37,752 bases of DNA, from assembly GCA_041649895.1 (NCBI GenBank), contig JBAZMG010000001.1, positions 1-37,752 on the forward strand, given 5' to 3'. The stretch comes from STD1-204 sp041649895 (GTDB lineage: Bacteria > Patescibacteriota > Minisyncoccia > Minisyncoccales > Minisyncoccaceae). The notes under the pieces were generated by a model. The model did not search any database. It saw only the letters and a list, made by a program, of their open reading frames with translations, and was not told where the DNA came from. A program made the translations under genes and the position numbers. Numbering within the stretch: position 1 is the stretch's first letter; every line of letters begins with the position of its first letter. This document shows, piece by piece, positions 15,295 to 21,896 of the stretch.

Positions 15295-16219
15295 TTTTGT
15301 TCTTTTTAATCTTTAAGATGTCCGCGAAGCTCTCAAGACGCGTCTTCAATCCCGCGTCCCCTTCAAGTTCGTCCAGGGTTATGACCGTTATGGGTAAGTT
15401 TTTTATTTTGTGCTGGCACAAATTAACTACCAGCGCGTCCGGTCCGCAGGGAAAGACCATTAAAAAAATGATGCCATCGATCTTATCTTTATAATATTCT
15501 ATCGCTCCGATCAATTCTTTGTTATAAGTCCAATAAAGATCTCGTGATATTTTTTTTGACAACTCCATTGCTTCTTCTTTTGGCGCGATATCGGCAAAGA
15601 TAATATCAATTCCTTGGGAAGCGAGAAAATTAATGATCGGTTTGCCCAAGAGCGCGTCATAGGTGGTGTAAGGGTGCGAAACCAGCAAAACGCACGGCCT
15701 TTTATTATTATTTTCTTTGATCTTTTCCAATTGATCGAAAAGCGCTTTCTCTTCCGCCAAACGCTCGATCTTTTTCGCGGCAAAATAAGATCTTGCGATC
15801 GTTATCGGATCTTTTCCCAATTTTAAAAATTTCACAAAGATCGCGAAAAATTCATCGCGCCTTTTGGTAATATCGATCGTGTATTCGATAATTTTTATCC
15901 CCTTAAAAGTGTTGCGGGAAATATCCCCCAACGCCATAAATTTCGTGCAAAGATTCTCGTTTTTTTTAAGAGACACTATTCGGGGTATGAAAATATAATC
16001 CACTTTGGGTATCAGCCATTCCAAATGGCCAAGATAGATCTTTAAAGACAGACAGCTTTCGTCTATGGCAAGCGACGCTCCTTTTTTCAGGATCTCTTTG
16101 TTTGTTTCCGGGCTTAAGATAATATCAAATCCGAGGCGTGGCAAAAAAGCCTGCCAAAAAATTCCGTATTTGTGGTAAAGCATTGCCCTTGGTATTCCTA
16201 TTTTTGTTTTATTCGCCAT
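15278..16219 (-). CDS. DUF2229-type Fe-S protein, paralogue (COG3580-like)
   Basis: The first gene of the module, 313 residues. It starts KIGIPRAMLYHKYGIFWQAF, the usual opening of DUF2229 proteins, has candidate cluster ligands in DESCLSLKIYLGH (C56), ENLCTKF (C91) and FPCGPDALVVNLC (C258, C268), and ends in LDELEGDAGLKTRLESFAD, matching the closing motif of the next gene. In many anaerobes the two DUF2229-like parts and the activase are fused in one protein of more than 1,000 residues; here they are three separate genes. It is preceded by a leader with two related hairpins. I infer that it forms a complex with its paralogue, charged by the activase. Confidence 0.83.
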   Translation of the reverse strand: MANKTKIGIPRAMLYHKYGIFWQAFLPRLGFDIILSPETNKEILKKGASLAIDESCLSLKIYLGHLEWLIPKVDYIFIPRIVSLKKNENLCTKFMALGDISRNTFKGIKIIEYTIDITKRRDEFFAIFVKFLKLGKDPITIARSYFAAKKIERLAEEKALFDQLEKIKENNNKRPCVLLVSHPYTTYDALLGKPIINFLASQGIDIIFADIAPKEEAMELSKKISRDLYWTYNKELIGAIEYYKDKIDGIIFLMVFPCGPDALVVNLCQHKIKNLPITVITLDELEGDAGLKTRLESFADILKIKKNKNGRID

Positions 16220-16250
16220 TTATTCGTTTCTTTTTAACCATATATAATAG

Positions 16251-16302
16251 TAGGGCCGGAATTACCCTTAATAAAACCACTAGATAGGGTTTGAATTACC
16301 CT
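16251..16302 (-). repeat. Two near-identical 18-base hairpin sites in the leader of the Fe-S module
   Basis: On the minus strand the two sites read AGGGTAATTCAAACCCTA (16285-16302) and AGGGTAATTCCGGCCCTA (16251-16268): 15 of 18 positions agree and the three differing bases are adjacent. Each can form AGGG/CCCT pairing with the shared GGGTAATTC in the loop; the first extends to a 10-bp stem (16281-16290 with 16298-16307). Their centres are 34 bases apart. Both lie downstream of the TATAAT at 16319-16324, so they would be transcribed. Confidence 0.65.
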
Positions 16303-16318
16303 ATCTATTGATTCTACC

Positions 16319-16327
16319 ATTATAACA
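16319..16327 (-). promoter_or_regulatory. Extended -10 promoter for the Fe-S module
   Basis: Minus-strand TGTTATAAT, an extended -10 with a perfect TATAAT (16319-16324). The position where a -35 box should be is only a T run that belongs to the preceding terminator. Predicted start near 16312, giving a leader of about 92 bases that includes both hairpin sites. Confidence 0.5.
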
Positions 16328-16330
16328 AAA

Positions 16331-16353
16331 ATACCCTTTTAAAAAAAGAGTAT
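16331..16353 (-). terminator. Terminator after the DEAD-box helicase gene
   Basis: A ten-base stem (16331-16340 with 16344-16353, one G-U type pair on the minus-strand RNA) followed on the minus strand by five T. It is AU-rich and so of moderate strength. It lies about 30 bases past the helicase stop. Confidence 0.5.
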
Positions 16354-16383
16354 CTTTTGAGTTTCGTTTTACGCGGTTTAATC

Positions 16384-17595
16384 CTAAACAAATGTGATCG
16401 CGTTGCCTTTTTTCGTGCCCCTGCCGGTCCTGCCGATCCTGTGGATATAATCTTCATAAGTAGCCGGGATGTCGTAGTTGATAACGTGGCTGATGTCGTT
16501 AATATCCAATCCTCTCGCGGCCACATCCGTGGCGACAAGTATATTTACTTTATTTCCTTTGAAAAAATTCAAAGCTTTTTCTCGCTTATTCTGGCTTTTA
16601 TCGCCATGAATCGATTCGGCTTTAAAACCTTTTTGCGACAAGGATTGGGAAAGCCTTTCCACGCCCATTTTTGTTTTTCCAAAGATCAGAACCTTGTTGA
16701 AATTTTGTTTGGCAAGCATCTCGCACAAGACATCCAGTTTCTTGTTTTTATCTCCCACCCTGACTATGTCCTGGTCAACATTTATGGAATATTCCTGGTT
16801 TTTCACGGAAATTTTTATCGGATCTTTTAAAAATTTTTGGATCAATTGCTCTATTTCCATTGGAATTGTGGCGGAAAAACAAAGTGATTGCTTTTGCGCG
16901 GGCATCTGAGCGATCAAAAATTTGATATCGTCGATAAAACCCATATCAAGCATCCTGTCAGCCTCGTCCAAAATGATCGTTTGGAATCGCGAGATGTTCA
17001 AAGCTTTTCTTTGGGTCAGATCTTTTATTCTGCCCGGAGTGCCAATAATAAAATTATGGCTTCTTTTCAGGTCAAAGAATTGCCTGCCGATGCTCGTTCC
17101 ACCGATACAGGTCACGGAGTAAATATTCAACCCTTGTGTAAAATCCTTAAATTCTTTTTCTATCTGAAGCGCGAGCTCCCGAGTGGGAACTATGATTATG
17201 GTTTTGTTGTTTTTATCCAAAATGGTTTTGTTGATTATGGGAATCAAAAAAGCAGCTGTTTTTCCCGTGCCGGTATTGGCCACCCCGACCACGTCTTTTC
17301 CTTCCAAGATCAAAGGAATCACCTTGTCTTGAATGGGCGTGGGTTCTTGGTATCCCTTTTTGACAATATTATTCTTTAACCTGTTGTCAATCTTAAAACT
17401 GATGAATTTGTGGATAGGCAAATATACCTCTTCTTTCGGATTAACCTCATTTTTCTGGACAAACTTTGAAATATCGATCTTTTTATTGGAAAAACCGCTT
17501 TTACTCTTGGTAAATGTCCTTTTTTTGAAGCCCGAATGAGGGCTGTGAGAGCCCGAACCGAACTTATAACTTTTTCTAAATCTTGTGTTTTGCAT
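16384..17595 (-). CDS. DEAD-box RNA helicase (RhlE-like), short C-terminus
   Basis: An ATP-dependent RNA helicase for ribosome assembly or RNA turnover. A basic, Ser/Gly-rich N-terminal extension (about 1-50) precedes the core. The motifs are in order: Q motif PTPIQ (Q89), Walker A ANTGTGKT (106-113), PTRELALQ, GTPGR, DEAD (210-213), SAT (241-243), the HGDKSQNKRE segment, DVAARGLDI and HRIGRTGRG (385-393). The protein ends ten residues after motif VI, at NAITFV, where family members normally continue for at least 15-30 residues and often a basic tail. The missing tail may be real or reflect an altered stop. Its leader carries a terminator-like hairpin. Confidence 0.95.
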   Translation of the reverse strand: MQNTRFRKSYKFGSGSHSPHSGFKKRTFTKSKSGFSNKKIDISKFVQKNEVNPKEEVYLPIHKFISFKIDNRLKNNIVKKGYQEPTPIQDKVIPLILEGKDVVGVANTGTGKTAAFLIPIINKTILDKNNKTIIIVPTRELALQIEKEFKDFTQGLNIYSVTCIGGTSIGRQFFDLKRSHNFIIGTPGRIKDLTQRKALNISRFQTIILDEADRMLDMGFIDDIKFLIAQMPAQKQSLCFSATIPMEIEQLIQKFLKDPIKISVKNQEYSINVDQDIVRVGDKNKKLDVLCEMLAKQNFNKVLIFGKTKMGVERLSQSLSQKGFKAESIHGDKSQNKREKALNFFKGNKVNILVATDVAARGLDINDISHVINYDIPATYEDYIHRIGRTGRGTKKGNAITFV

Positions 17596-17618
17596 AATTT
17601 ATATAATTTGTTTTAATT

Positions 17619-17658
17619 AAAAAAGCGGCGCCCCGTAAATACTGGGACTCCGCTTTTT
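17619..17658 (-). terminator. Terminator-like hairpin inside the helicase leader (possible attenuator)
   Basis: A GCGG/CCGC stem extended by A/T runs (17619-17628 with 17650-17658) with an inner CCC/GGG pairing. On the minus strand it ends in a run of six T. It lies downstream of the helicase promoter (start near 17676) and 24 bases before the helicase start, so the mRNA must pass it. Confidence 0.6.
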
Positions 17659-17682
17659 ATAATCTCAATATTCTATGGCATA

Positions 17683-17711
17683 ACTATATCATATTTTTTC
17701 AAATCCGTCAA
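17683..17711 (-). promoter_or_regulatory. Sigma-70-type promoter for the helicase
   Basis: On the minus strand TTGACG (17706-17711), a 17-base spacer and TATAGT (17683-17688), each one base from consensus. It is about 90 bases upstream of the helicase start and downstream of the pilin-gene terminator. Confidence 0.68.
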
Positions 17712-17732
17712 TATCCAGCCGCCTTTTATATT

Positions 17733-17759
17733 AAAAAGAGGCTCCCATGGCCTCTTTTT
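17733..17759 (-). terminator. Strong Rho-independent terminator after the pilin-LamG gene
   Basis: A perfect 10-bp stem AAAAAGAGGC/GCCTCTTTTT (17733-17742 with 17750-17759) around a 7-base loop. T runs on both strands make it work in either direction. It is 17 bases past the stop at 17776. Confidence 0.85.
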
Positions 17760-17775
17760 TTTGTTTATAGGGTGT

Positions 17776-18729
17776 TTATTTTGAAGCAATACTACTTCCC
17801 AGACCAGCGATTCTGCCCTGATATTCTTCTTGCGTCATCTGTCCTTCGGCCACTAATTTGTTCAAGCCCGCGTAATACATTTCTTTGATCTGGCTCGTTG
17901 GAACCGCGGCTGCGTATAAACGGGCACTATCAAGCGAACCGTTAAAAAAGTTGGCAGCGACATTATTGGCCATATCGCAGGCTATTGTAATCGGCGCGTA
18001 GGCTGTTGTTCCGTTCGCGTTAATGCTCGCAACTGCGAGGTCGGTATTCTTTGTCAACGTTCCGTCCGCGATGGCGGTACCGTCAATATACAAAGTTAAT
18101 GTTCCGCCTCCTCCGCTCCAGGAAAAACCAACCAAGTGCCACGTGCTATCAAGCGCTATGTTCGACAACGCCGAATAATCCTTTTGATTGGTCTGAGTGG
18201 TAGTATCCGCTATTGCTACGCGCAATGCTCCTCCGGTCGTGGAATATATTTTCCAGGCTTCCTTATAAGCGGGAGTGGTGGTATCCCAATTGGCAAAAAA
18301 AGTTTTTCCCACTTGCGAGGCTCCCTTAACCCAGATCATCGCGGTCATTGGGTTGGTCGTAATACTATATACTCCCAATGCGTTCGGAGTCGTTACATAT
18401 TCAGAGCTGGCAGCGGCAAAACTATAGCAAGTATTTTGCGCGCAATCCGTCTCCGCTGTCGGAGTATTCGTAAGCGTTCCCGTAACATTGTTCCACACAT
18501 CATTACCTGTCCCATCAAGAGACCAGTCTCCTTCAAAACTGCCCATAATGGCGTTTCTTAAGGAATTGCTGTAAGACTGCGCCTTGGCGATTCTTGCTTT
18601 GGTTACCGAGCCGTTCATAGCGACAACGATCAAGGCGGACAAGATGCCGATAATAGCGATAACAACCAACAGCTCGACAAGTGTAAATGCTTTTTTTGTC
18701 AAGCTTTTATTTTTTCTTGTTATTTTCAT
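17776..18729 (-). CDS. Type IV pilin-like protein fused to a LamG/concanavalin-like domain
   Basis: The N-terminus is a class III prepilin signal: basic leader to residue 14, then FTLVELLVVIAIIGILSALIVVAM with the conserved Glu at +5 (E19). Residue -1 of the cleavage site is Ala (KKA/F) instead of the usual Gly. After the first helix (to about 60) comes a domain of about 200 residues with the hallmarks of LamG/jelly-roll lectin folds: SSEYVTTPN, a WHLVGFSWSG strand, LTLYIDGTAIADGTL, and the closing FNGSLDSARLYAAAVPTSQI. A short tail follows (LVAEGQMTQEEYQGRIAGLG). Inference: a surface or pilus-tip adhesin that could bind glycans. Monocistronic, with its own promoter and terminator. Confidence 0.88.
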   Translation of the reverse strand: MKITRKNKSLTKKAFTLVELLVVIAIIGILSALIVVAMNGSVTKARIAKAQSYSNSLRNAIMGSFEGDWSLDGTGNDVWNNVTGTLTNTPTAETDCAQNTCYSFAAASSEYVTTPNALGVYSITTNPMTAMIWVKGASQVGKTFFANWDTTTPAYKEAWKIYSTTGGALRVAIADTTTQTNQKDYSALSNIALDSTWHLVGFSWSGGGGTLTLYIDGTAIADGTLTKNTDLAVASINANGTTAYAPITIACDMANNVAANFFNGSLDSARLYAAAVPTSQIKEMYYAGLNKLVAEGQMTQEEYQGRIAGLGSSIASK

Positions 18730-18776
18730 AAAAATTTATTAAAAATACTTTATTAATATTTTTACTTATTAATAAT

Positions 18777-18785
18777 ATTATATCA
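18777..18785 (-). promoter_or_regulatory. Extended -10 promoter for the pilin gene
   Basis: Minus-strand TGATATAAT, an extended -10 with a perfect TATAAT hexamer, about 48 bases ahead of the start at 18729. No recognisable -35 box at 16-18 bases. Confidence 0.5.
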
Positions 18786-18839
18786 TATTCCAAAAAATAG
18801 ACCAGGTGGCGGCAAAACCCAACCATCGGCCTAACGTTA

Positions 18840-19046
18840 TTACTCCCCTTTGTTCTTATTTTCCGCTTCTTGACCAAACCTCATTCGTCGGCCCGACCTG
18901 CAACAAGAACTTTTAAAAATAAGGCTCAAACCCAATAAAATTATTAAAGCGGGCCAGATGATCTGCCAAGCGTTATATGTGATTATTCCCAGATTTTGCA
19001 TCAAGATCACAACTCCGATTATCACAATTGCAATTCCGATAAACAT
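18840..19046 (-). CDS. Small membrane protein, DUF5668/LiaI-like
   Basis: 68 residues with two hydrophobic helices (about 2-20 and 27-45) separated by a short turn, IITYNAWQIIWPALIILLG, the typical 'x-N-x-W-x-x-I-W-P-x-x-L-L-x-G' pattern of DUF5668 and LiaI/LiaF-type N-terminal modules. A Cys/Arg-rich tail (SSCCRSGRRMR) follows. Such modules often accompany envelope stress systems. It is 36 bases downstream of the DUF4342 gene and probably cotranscribed with it. Confidence 0.7.
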   Translation of the reverse strand: MFIGIAIVIIGVVILMQNLGIITYNAWQIIWPALIILLGLSLIFKSSCCRSGRRMRFGQEAENKNKGE

Positions 19047-19082
19047 ATTAAAAAAATTTAAACGATATTATTATTGCCTTTC

Positions 19083-19328
19083 TTATTTTTTCTCGACCAC
19101 AATCGTAAAATCAGCGACGAGCGCCGCCAATGCTCCTACCGCGGCAAGAACGGGCGCGAATACGGTTCCAACAACGGCAAAGGTCAGAGGAACTTCCATA
19201 AGTACTTCTCCTTTGTCGTCTTTTATGATTATTCTTCGGGCATTCCCTTCTTTAATGATCTCTTTGATCTTTTTCAAGACCTCATCTCCCGAAACTTTGA
19301 ATTCTTCCTTTTTGGTTTCTTCGGCCAT
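19083..19328 (-). CDS. DUF4342 domain protein
   Basis: An 81-residue protein. It starts with a charged amphipathic helix (VSGDEVLKKIKEIIKEGNARRIIIKD), continues with 'GEVLMEVPLTFAVVG' and a hydrophobic segment of about 25 residues, then 'VADFTIVVEKK'. This is the complete DUF4342 pattern, a small family of unknown function found in Firmicutes and CPR. The start has an AAGG-containing upstream stretch on the minus strand and a good promoter. Function not known. Confidence 0.8.
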   Translation of the reverse strand: MAEETKKEEFKVSGDEVLKKIKEIIKEGNARRIIIKDDKGEVLMEVPLTFAVVGTVFAPVLAAVGALAALVADFTIVVEKK

Positions 19329-19354
19329 AATTACCTTCTTATTATTATAGTCTT

Positions 19355-19384
19355 ATTATACCAAACAATCCGAAAAATTGACAA
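19355..19384 (-). promoter_or_regulatory. Promoter for the DUF4342 and DUF5668-like genes
   Basis: Minus-strand TTGTCA (19379-19384), an 18-base spacer and TATAAT (19355-19360), 26 bases before the start codon at 19328. Confidence 0.6.
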
Positions 19385-19388
19385 CTAA

Positions 19389-19414
19389 AAACGGCCTCTG
19401 ACAATGGACCGTTT
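19389..19414 (-). terminator. Terminator after the DUF5666-like gene
   Basis: AAACGG (19389-19394) pairs with CCGTTT (19409-19414), with additional pairing in the loop (CC..TGG). It is followed by a T run on the minus strand and is 20 bases past the stop at 19435. Confidence 0.6.
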
Positions 19415-19434
19415 CAGTCTTTTGGATATTTGAT

Positions 19435-19890
19435 CTATTTCGCCGGCTGATCTGCTCCCATATCCGATTCCAAGGGAGCAAAAGATTTTAATTGAATGGA
19501 ATTAGCGGTCACGCTTCCGTCCTGATTGGCGCTTCCGCTTATAGTGACATTCTCTCCAACAATCAGATCATCAAATGTTCCATCCGCGTTTTTCGTGACC
19601 TTGGTTGCGTCAGAGAAAAAAATTATTTTTGAACCGTTATCGGGCAGCTTGACGGTAATACTTTTATCATCTTTGTTGATAATTTCTCCCATAATCATAT
19701 TCGCGGTTTGCCTGTTCTTCGAAAGCCCGTTTTGCTGCATTTGCTGTCTTTGTTCTGCGGTCATATTTTGAAAATCCATTCCCCCAAAAGAACCTCTTTT
19801 GGCCTGCCCGTATTTCATACCTCCATAAAACGCTCCCGCAACCGCGATTACTAAAATTAACACGATTAAAAAAGATGTTTTTTTGTTCAT
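19435..19890 (-). CDS. Membrane-anchored DUF5666-like protein
   Basis: 151 residues. An N-terminal membrane anchor (about 6-27), a Gly/Gln/Met-rich linker (GGMDFQNMTAEQRQQMQQN) and a small beta-barrel-like domain: MGEIINKDDKSITVKLPDNG ... SDATKVTK ... GENVTISGSANQDGSVTANSIQL. This strand pattern (G-x-I-x3-D-x-x-S-I-x-V ... V-x-V-x-G ... A-x-x-I) is typical of DUF5666, an OB-like exported domain of unknown role. It closely parallels the protein at 23744-24247. It lies just downstream of the second exporter operon. Confidence 0.7.
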   Translation of the reverse strand: MNKKTSFLIVLILVIAVAGAFYGGMKYGQAKRGSFGGMDFQNMTAEQRQQMQQNGLSKNRQTANMIMGEIINKDDKSITVKLPDNGSKIIFFSDATKVTKNADGTFDDLIVGENVTISGSANQDGSVTANSIQLKSFAPLESDMGADQPAK

Positions 19891-19958
19891 ATTTATAATT
19901 ATTAATTTTAAATCTTTTAGATGATCTGTGTATTTAAATTTTAAATATTTAAATCTTG

Positions 19959-19982
19959 TTCGCGTTTATTAACAAACGCGAA
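19959..19982 (-). terminator. Hairpin after the second MacB-like permease
   Basis: A perfect 9-bp stem TTCGCGTTT/AAACGCGAA around a 6-base loop, beginning 3 bases after the permease stop. The minus-strand side lacks a T run but is very AT-rich, so it may slow or end transcription, or protect the 3' end. Confidence 0.4.
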
Positions 19983-19984
19983 TA

Positions 19985-21208
19985 TTATTCATATCTTAAC
20001 GACTCTATGGGATTAAGCTTGGCCGCCCTTTGTGCCGGATAATACCCGAAAATAATTCCGATCAGGGCCGAAACGCCAAAAGCCAACAAAACCGACGGTA
20101 TCGAAATATTAACCGCGACGCCCATAAACTTTTGCATTACAAACGAAACGATCCCTCCAAGGATAACCCCGAAGATTCCCCCTAAAAAAGTAAGGGCGAT
20201 CGCCTCGCCCAAAAATTGCAAATTAATGTCTTTTCTTTTCGCGCCAATCGCCTTGCGCAGGCCGATCTCCCTTGTCCTCTCCGTCACGGTTGTAAGCATC
20301 ATATTCATAATCCCGATTCCACCGACGATCAAAGAAATTGACGCAACGGCTGCCAATAAAATCGTAAAAGTACTTGCTACGGAAGTGGCCGTAGCGACTA
20401 TATCCGATTGGTTCATAATGCTGAAGTCCGCTAGTGTCGCGTCGGAAATGTTGTGCCGACTAAGCAAAAGCGAAGAAATATCCGACTGCACTTGCGCCAT
20501 TACATCTTGATTTGCCGCCTGCACGCCTATAGTGGAAACATAATTACTGCCGGATAAAAATTGTTGAGCCGTCGACAAGGGCACAAAGATCATATCATCT
20601 TGATTGTTAAATCCGCTACCTCCTTTCTCCTCCGTAATTCCGATCACTTTAAACTCGTTTCCTTTTATTTTTATCGTTTGCCCCACCGCCGAAGCATCTT
20701 CACCAAAAAGATCATCGCGGACGCTCGGTCCCAAAACGGCCACCCTTGATCTGTTAGTTTCGTTTTGCGCCGAAACAAACACTCCTTCACTGATTTGCAC
20801 ATTTCTAACTTCCAAATAAGATTCCGTTGTGCCCAAAACAGAAGTATTGGTATTTGTTCCTTTGGCGGTAACCTGATATCGGCCGGACAACTCCGGCGCG
20901 ACAGCGGATACCGATGCCACCTCTGTCGCGATAGCCGTAGCGTCGTCTTTGGTTAACGATTGCGCCGAACCTCTGCCCTGGCTTACTTGCATACCGACTC
21001 CTCTCTGCGATCCCGGAGTCACTAAGATTAAATTCGATCCCAAAGATTGGATGCTTGATTGAATAGTGTTTTGAGTTCCTTGACCGACACCGACGAGGGC
21101 GATCACGGAACCGATGCCGATTATGATTCCCAAAACAGTTAGTCCGGAACGGACCTTGTTCGCGATCAGGGCAAAATAAATTTCTTCCAATGTATCTGTT
21201 ATTTTCAT
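19985..21208 (-). CDS. MacB/FtsX-type ABC transporter permease
   Basis: The permease of the second exporter in this window, 407 residues. N-terminal LIANKVRSGLTVLGIIIGIGSVIALVGVGQG, an extracytoplasmic MacB-core domain (about 45-265), three C-terminal helices, TERTREIGLRKAIGAKRKDI between helices two and three, and the closing YYPAQRAAKLNPIESLRYE. There is only one permease, so the pore is probably a homodimer, unlike the first operon. It starts 4 bases after the ATPase gene. Substrate unknown. Confidence 0.9.
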   Translation of the reverse strand: MKITDTLEEIYFALIANKVRSGLTVLGIIIGIGSVIALVGVGQGTQNTIQSSIQSLGSNLILVTPGSQRGVGMQVSQGRGSAQSLTKDDATAIATEVASVSAVAPELSGRYQVTAKGTNTNTSVLGTTESYLEVRNVQISEGVFVSAQNETNRSRVAVLGPSVRDDLFGEDASAVGQTIKIKGNEFKVIGITEEKGGSGFNNQDDMIFVPLSTAQQFLSGSNYVSTIGVQAANQDVMAQVQSDISSLLLSRHNISDATLADFSIMNQSDIVATATSVASTFTILLAAVASISLIVGGIGIMNMMLTTVTERTREIGLRKAIGAKRKDINLQFLGEAIALTFLGGIFGVILGGIVSFVMQKFMGVAVNISIPSVLLAFGVSALIGIIFGYYPAQRAAKLNPIESLRYE

Positions 21209-21212
21209 AATC

Positions 21213-21893
21213 TTATTTTTTTCGGTCTTCGACGATCACTCCGTCTCTGATCGAAATCACTCTGTCCGCGCACTCCGCCACCTCATGCTCGTGCGTAATT
21301 AAAATGATCGTATGATGTTGTTTTCGATTTAACTCGGTAAAAGTATTCAGCACTATCTCTCCGGTCTTGGTGTCCAAATTGCCGGTCGGCTCGTCGGCCA
21401 ATATTAACGAAGGATTATTGACCAAGGCGCGAGCTATCGCCACTCTTTGCATTTGTCCTCCGGATAATTGATTTGATAAATGATTATAATGCTTTTCGTC
21501 CAAACCGGCGTTCAGCAAAGCGGCCCTTGCCCTGGATTCACGATCACTTCTTTCGGTTTCCGAATATATCAGAGGCAAAATAACATTGCGCAGAACCGTG
21601 GCACGCGGAAGCAAGTTGAATGATTGAAAAACAAACCCTATCTTGTTTTTCCTTATCTCCGCCAGCTCATCATCCGATAACTCCGAAACTTTTTTATTAT
21701 CCAAAAAATATTCTCCGCTCGTGGGCGAATCCAGCGCGCCGATAATATTCATCAAAGTTGACTTACCCGATCCGGAAGGTCCCATAATCGCCACGAATTC
21801 TCCGTCTTCTATCGCGAAAGACACATCTTTTAAAACCGTTGTTTTTCCGGCGCTTCCCGTATATTCTTTAATTATATTTTTTAACTCGATCAT
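21213..21893 (-). CDS. MacB/LolD-type ABC transporter ATP-binding protein
   Basis: 226 residues. Walker A GPSGSGKST (about 39-47), a Q-loop in KIGFVFQSFNLLPRATVLRNV, the signature LSGGQMQRVAIARALVNNP, Walker B LILADEPTGNLD and the switch His in ILITHEHE. It belongs to the same ADEPTGNLD group as the protein at 4233-4955, and the two probably diverged from a common ancestor. It is placed between adaptor and permease with 3-4 base gaps, so it is tightly cotranscribed. Confidence 0.93.
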   Translation of the reverse strand: MIELKNIIKEYTGSAGKTTVLKDVSFAIEDGEFVAIMGPSGSGKSTLMNIIGALDSPTSGEYFLDNKKVSELSDDELAEIRKNKIGFVFQSFNLLPRATVLRNVILPLIYSETERSDRESRARAALLNAGLDEKHYNHLSNQLSGGQMQRVAIARALVNNPSLILADEPTGNLDTKTGEIVLNTFTELNRKQHHTIILITHEHEVAECADRVISIRDGVIVEDRKK

Positions 21894-21896
21894 TTT

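Noticed and set aside
16888..17379. Plus-strand frame opposite the helicase
   Set aside because: It is the shadow of the DEAD-box helicase, whose motifs are certain.
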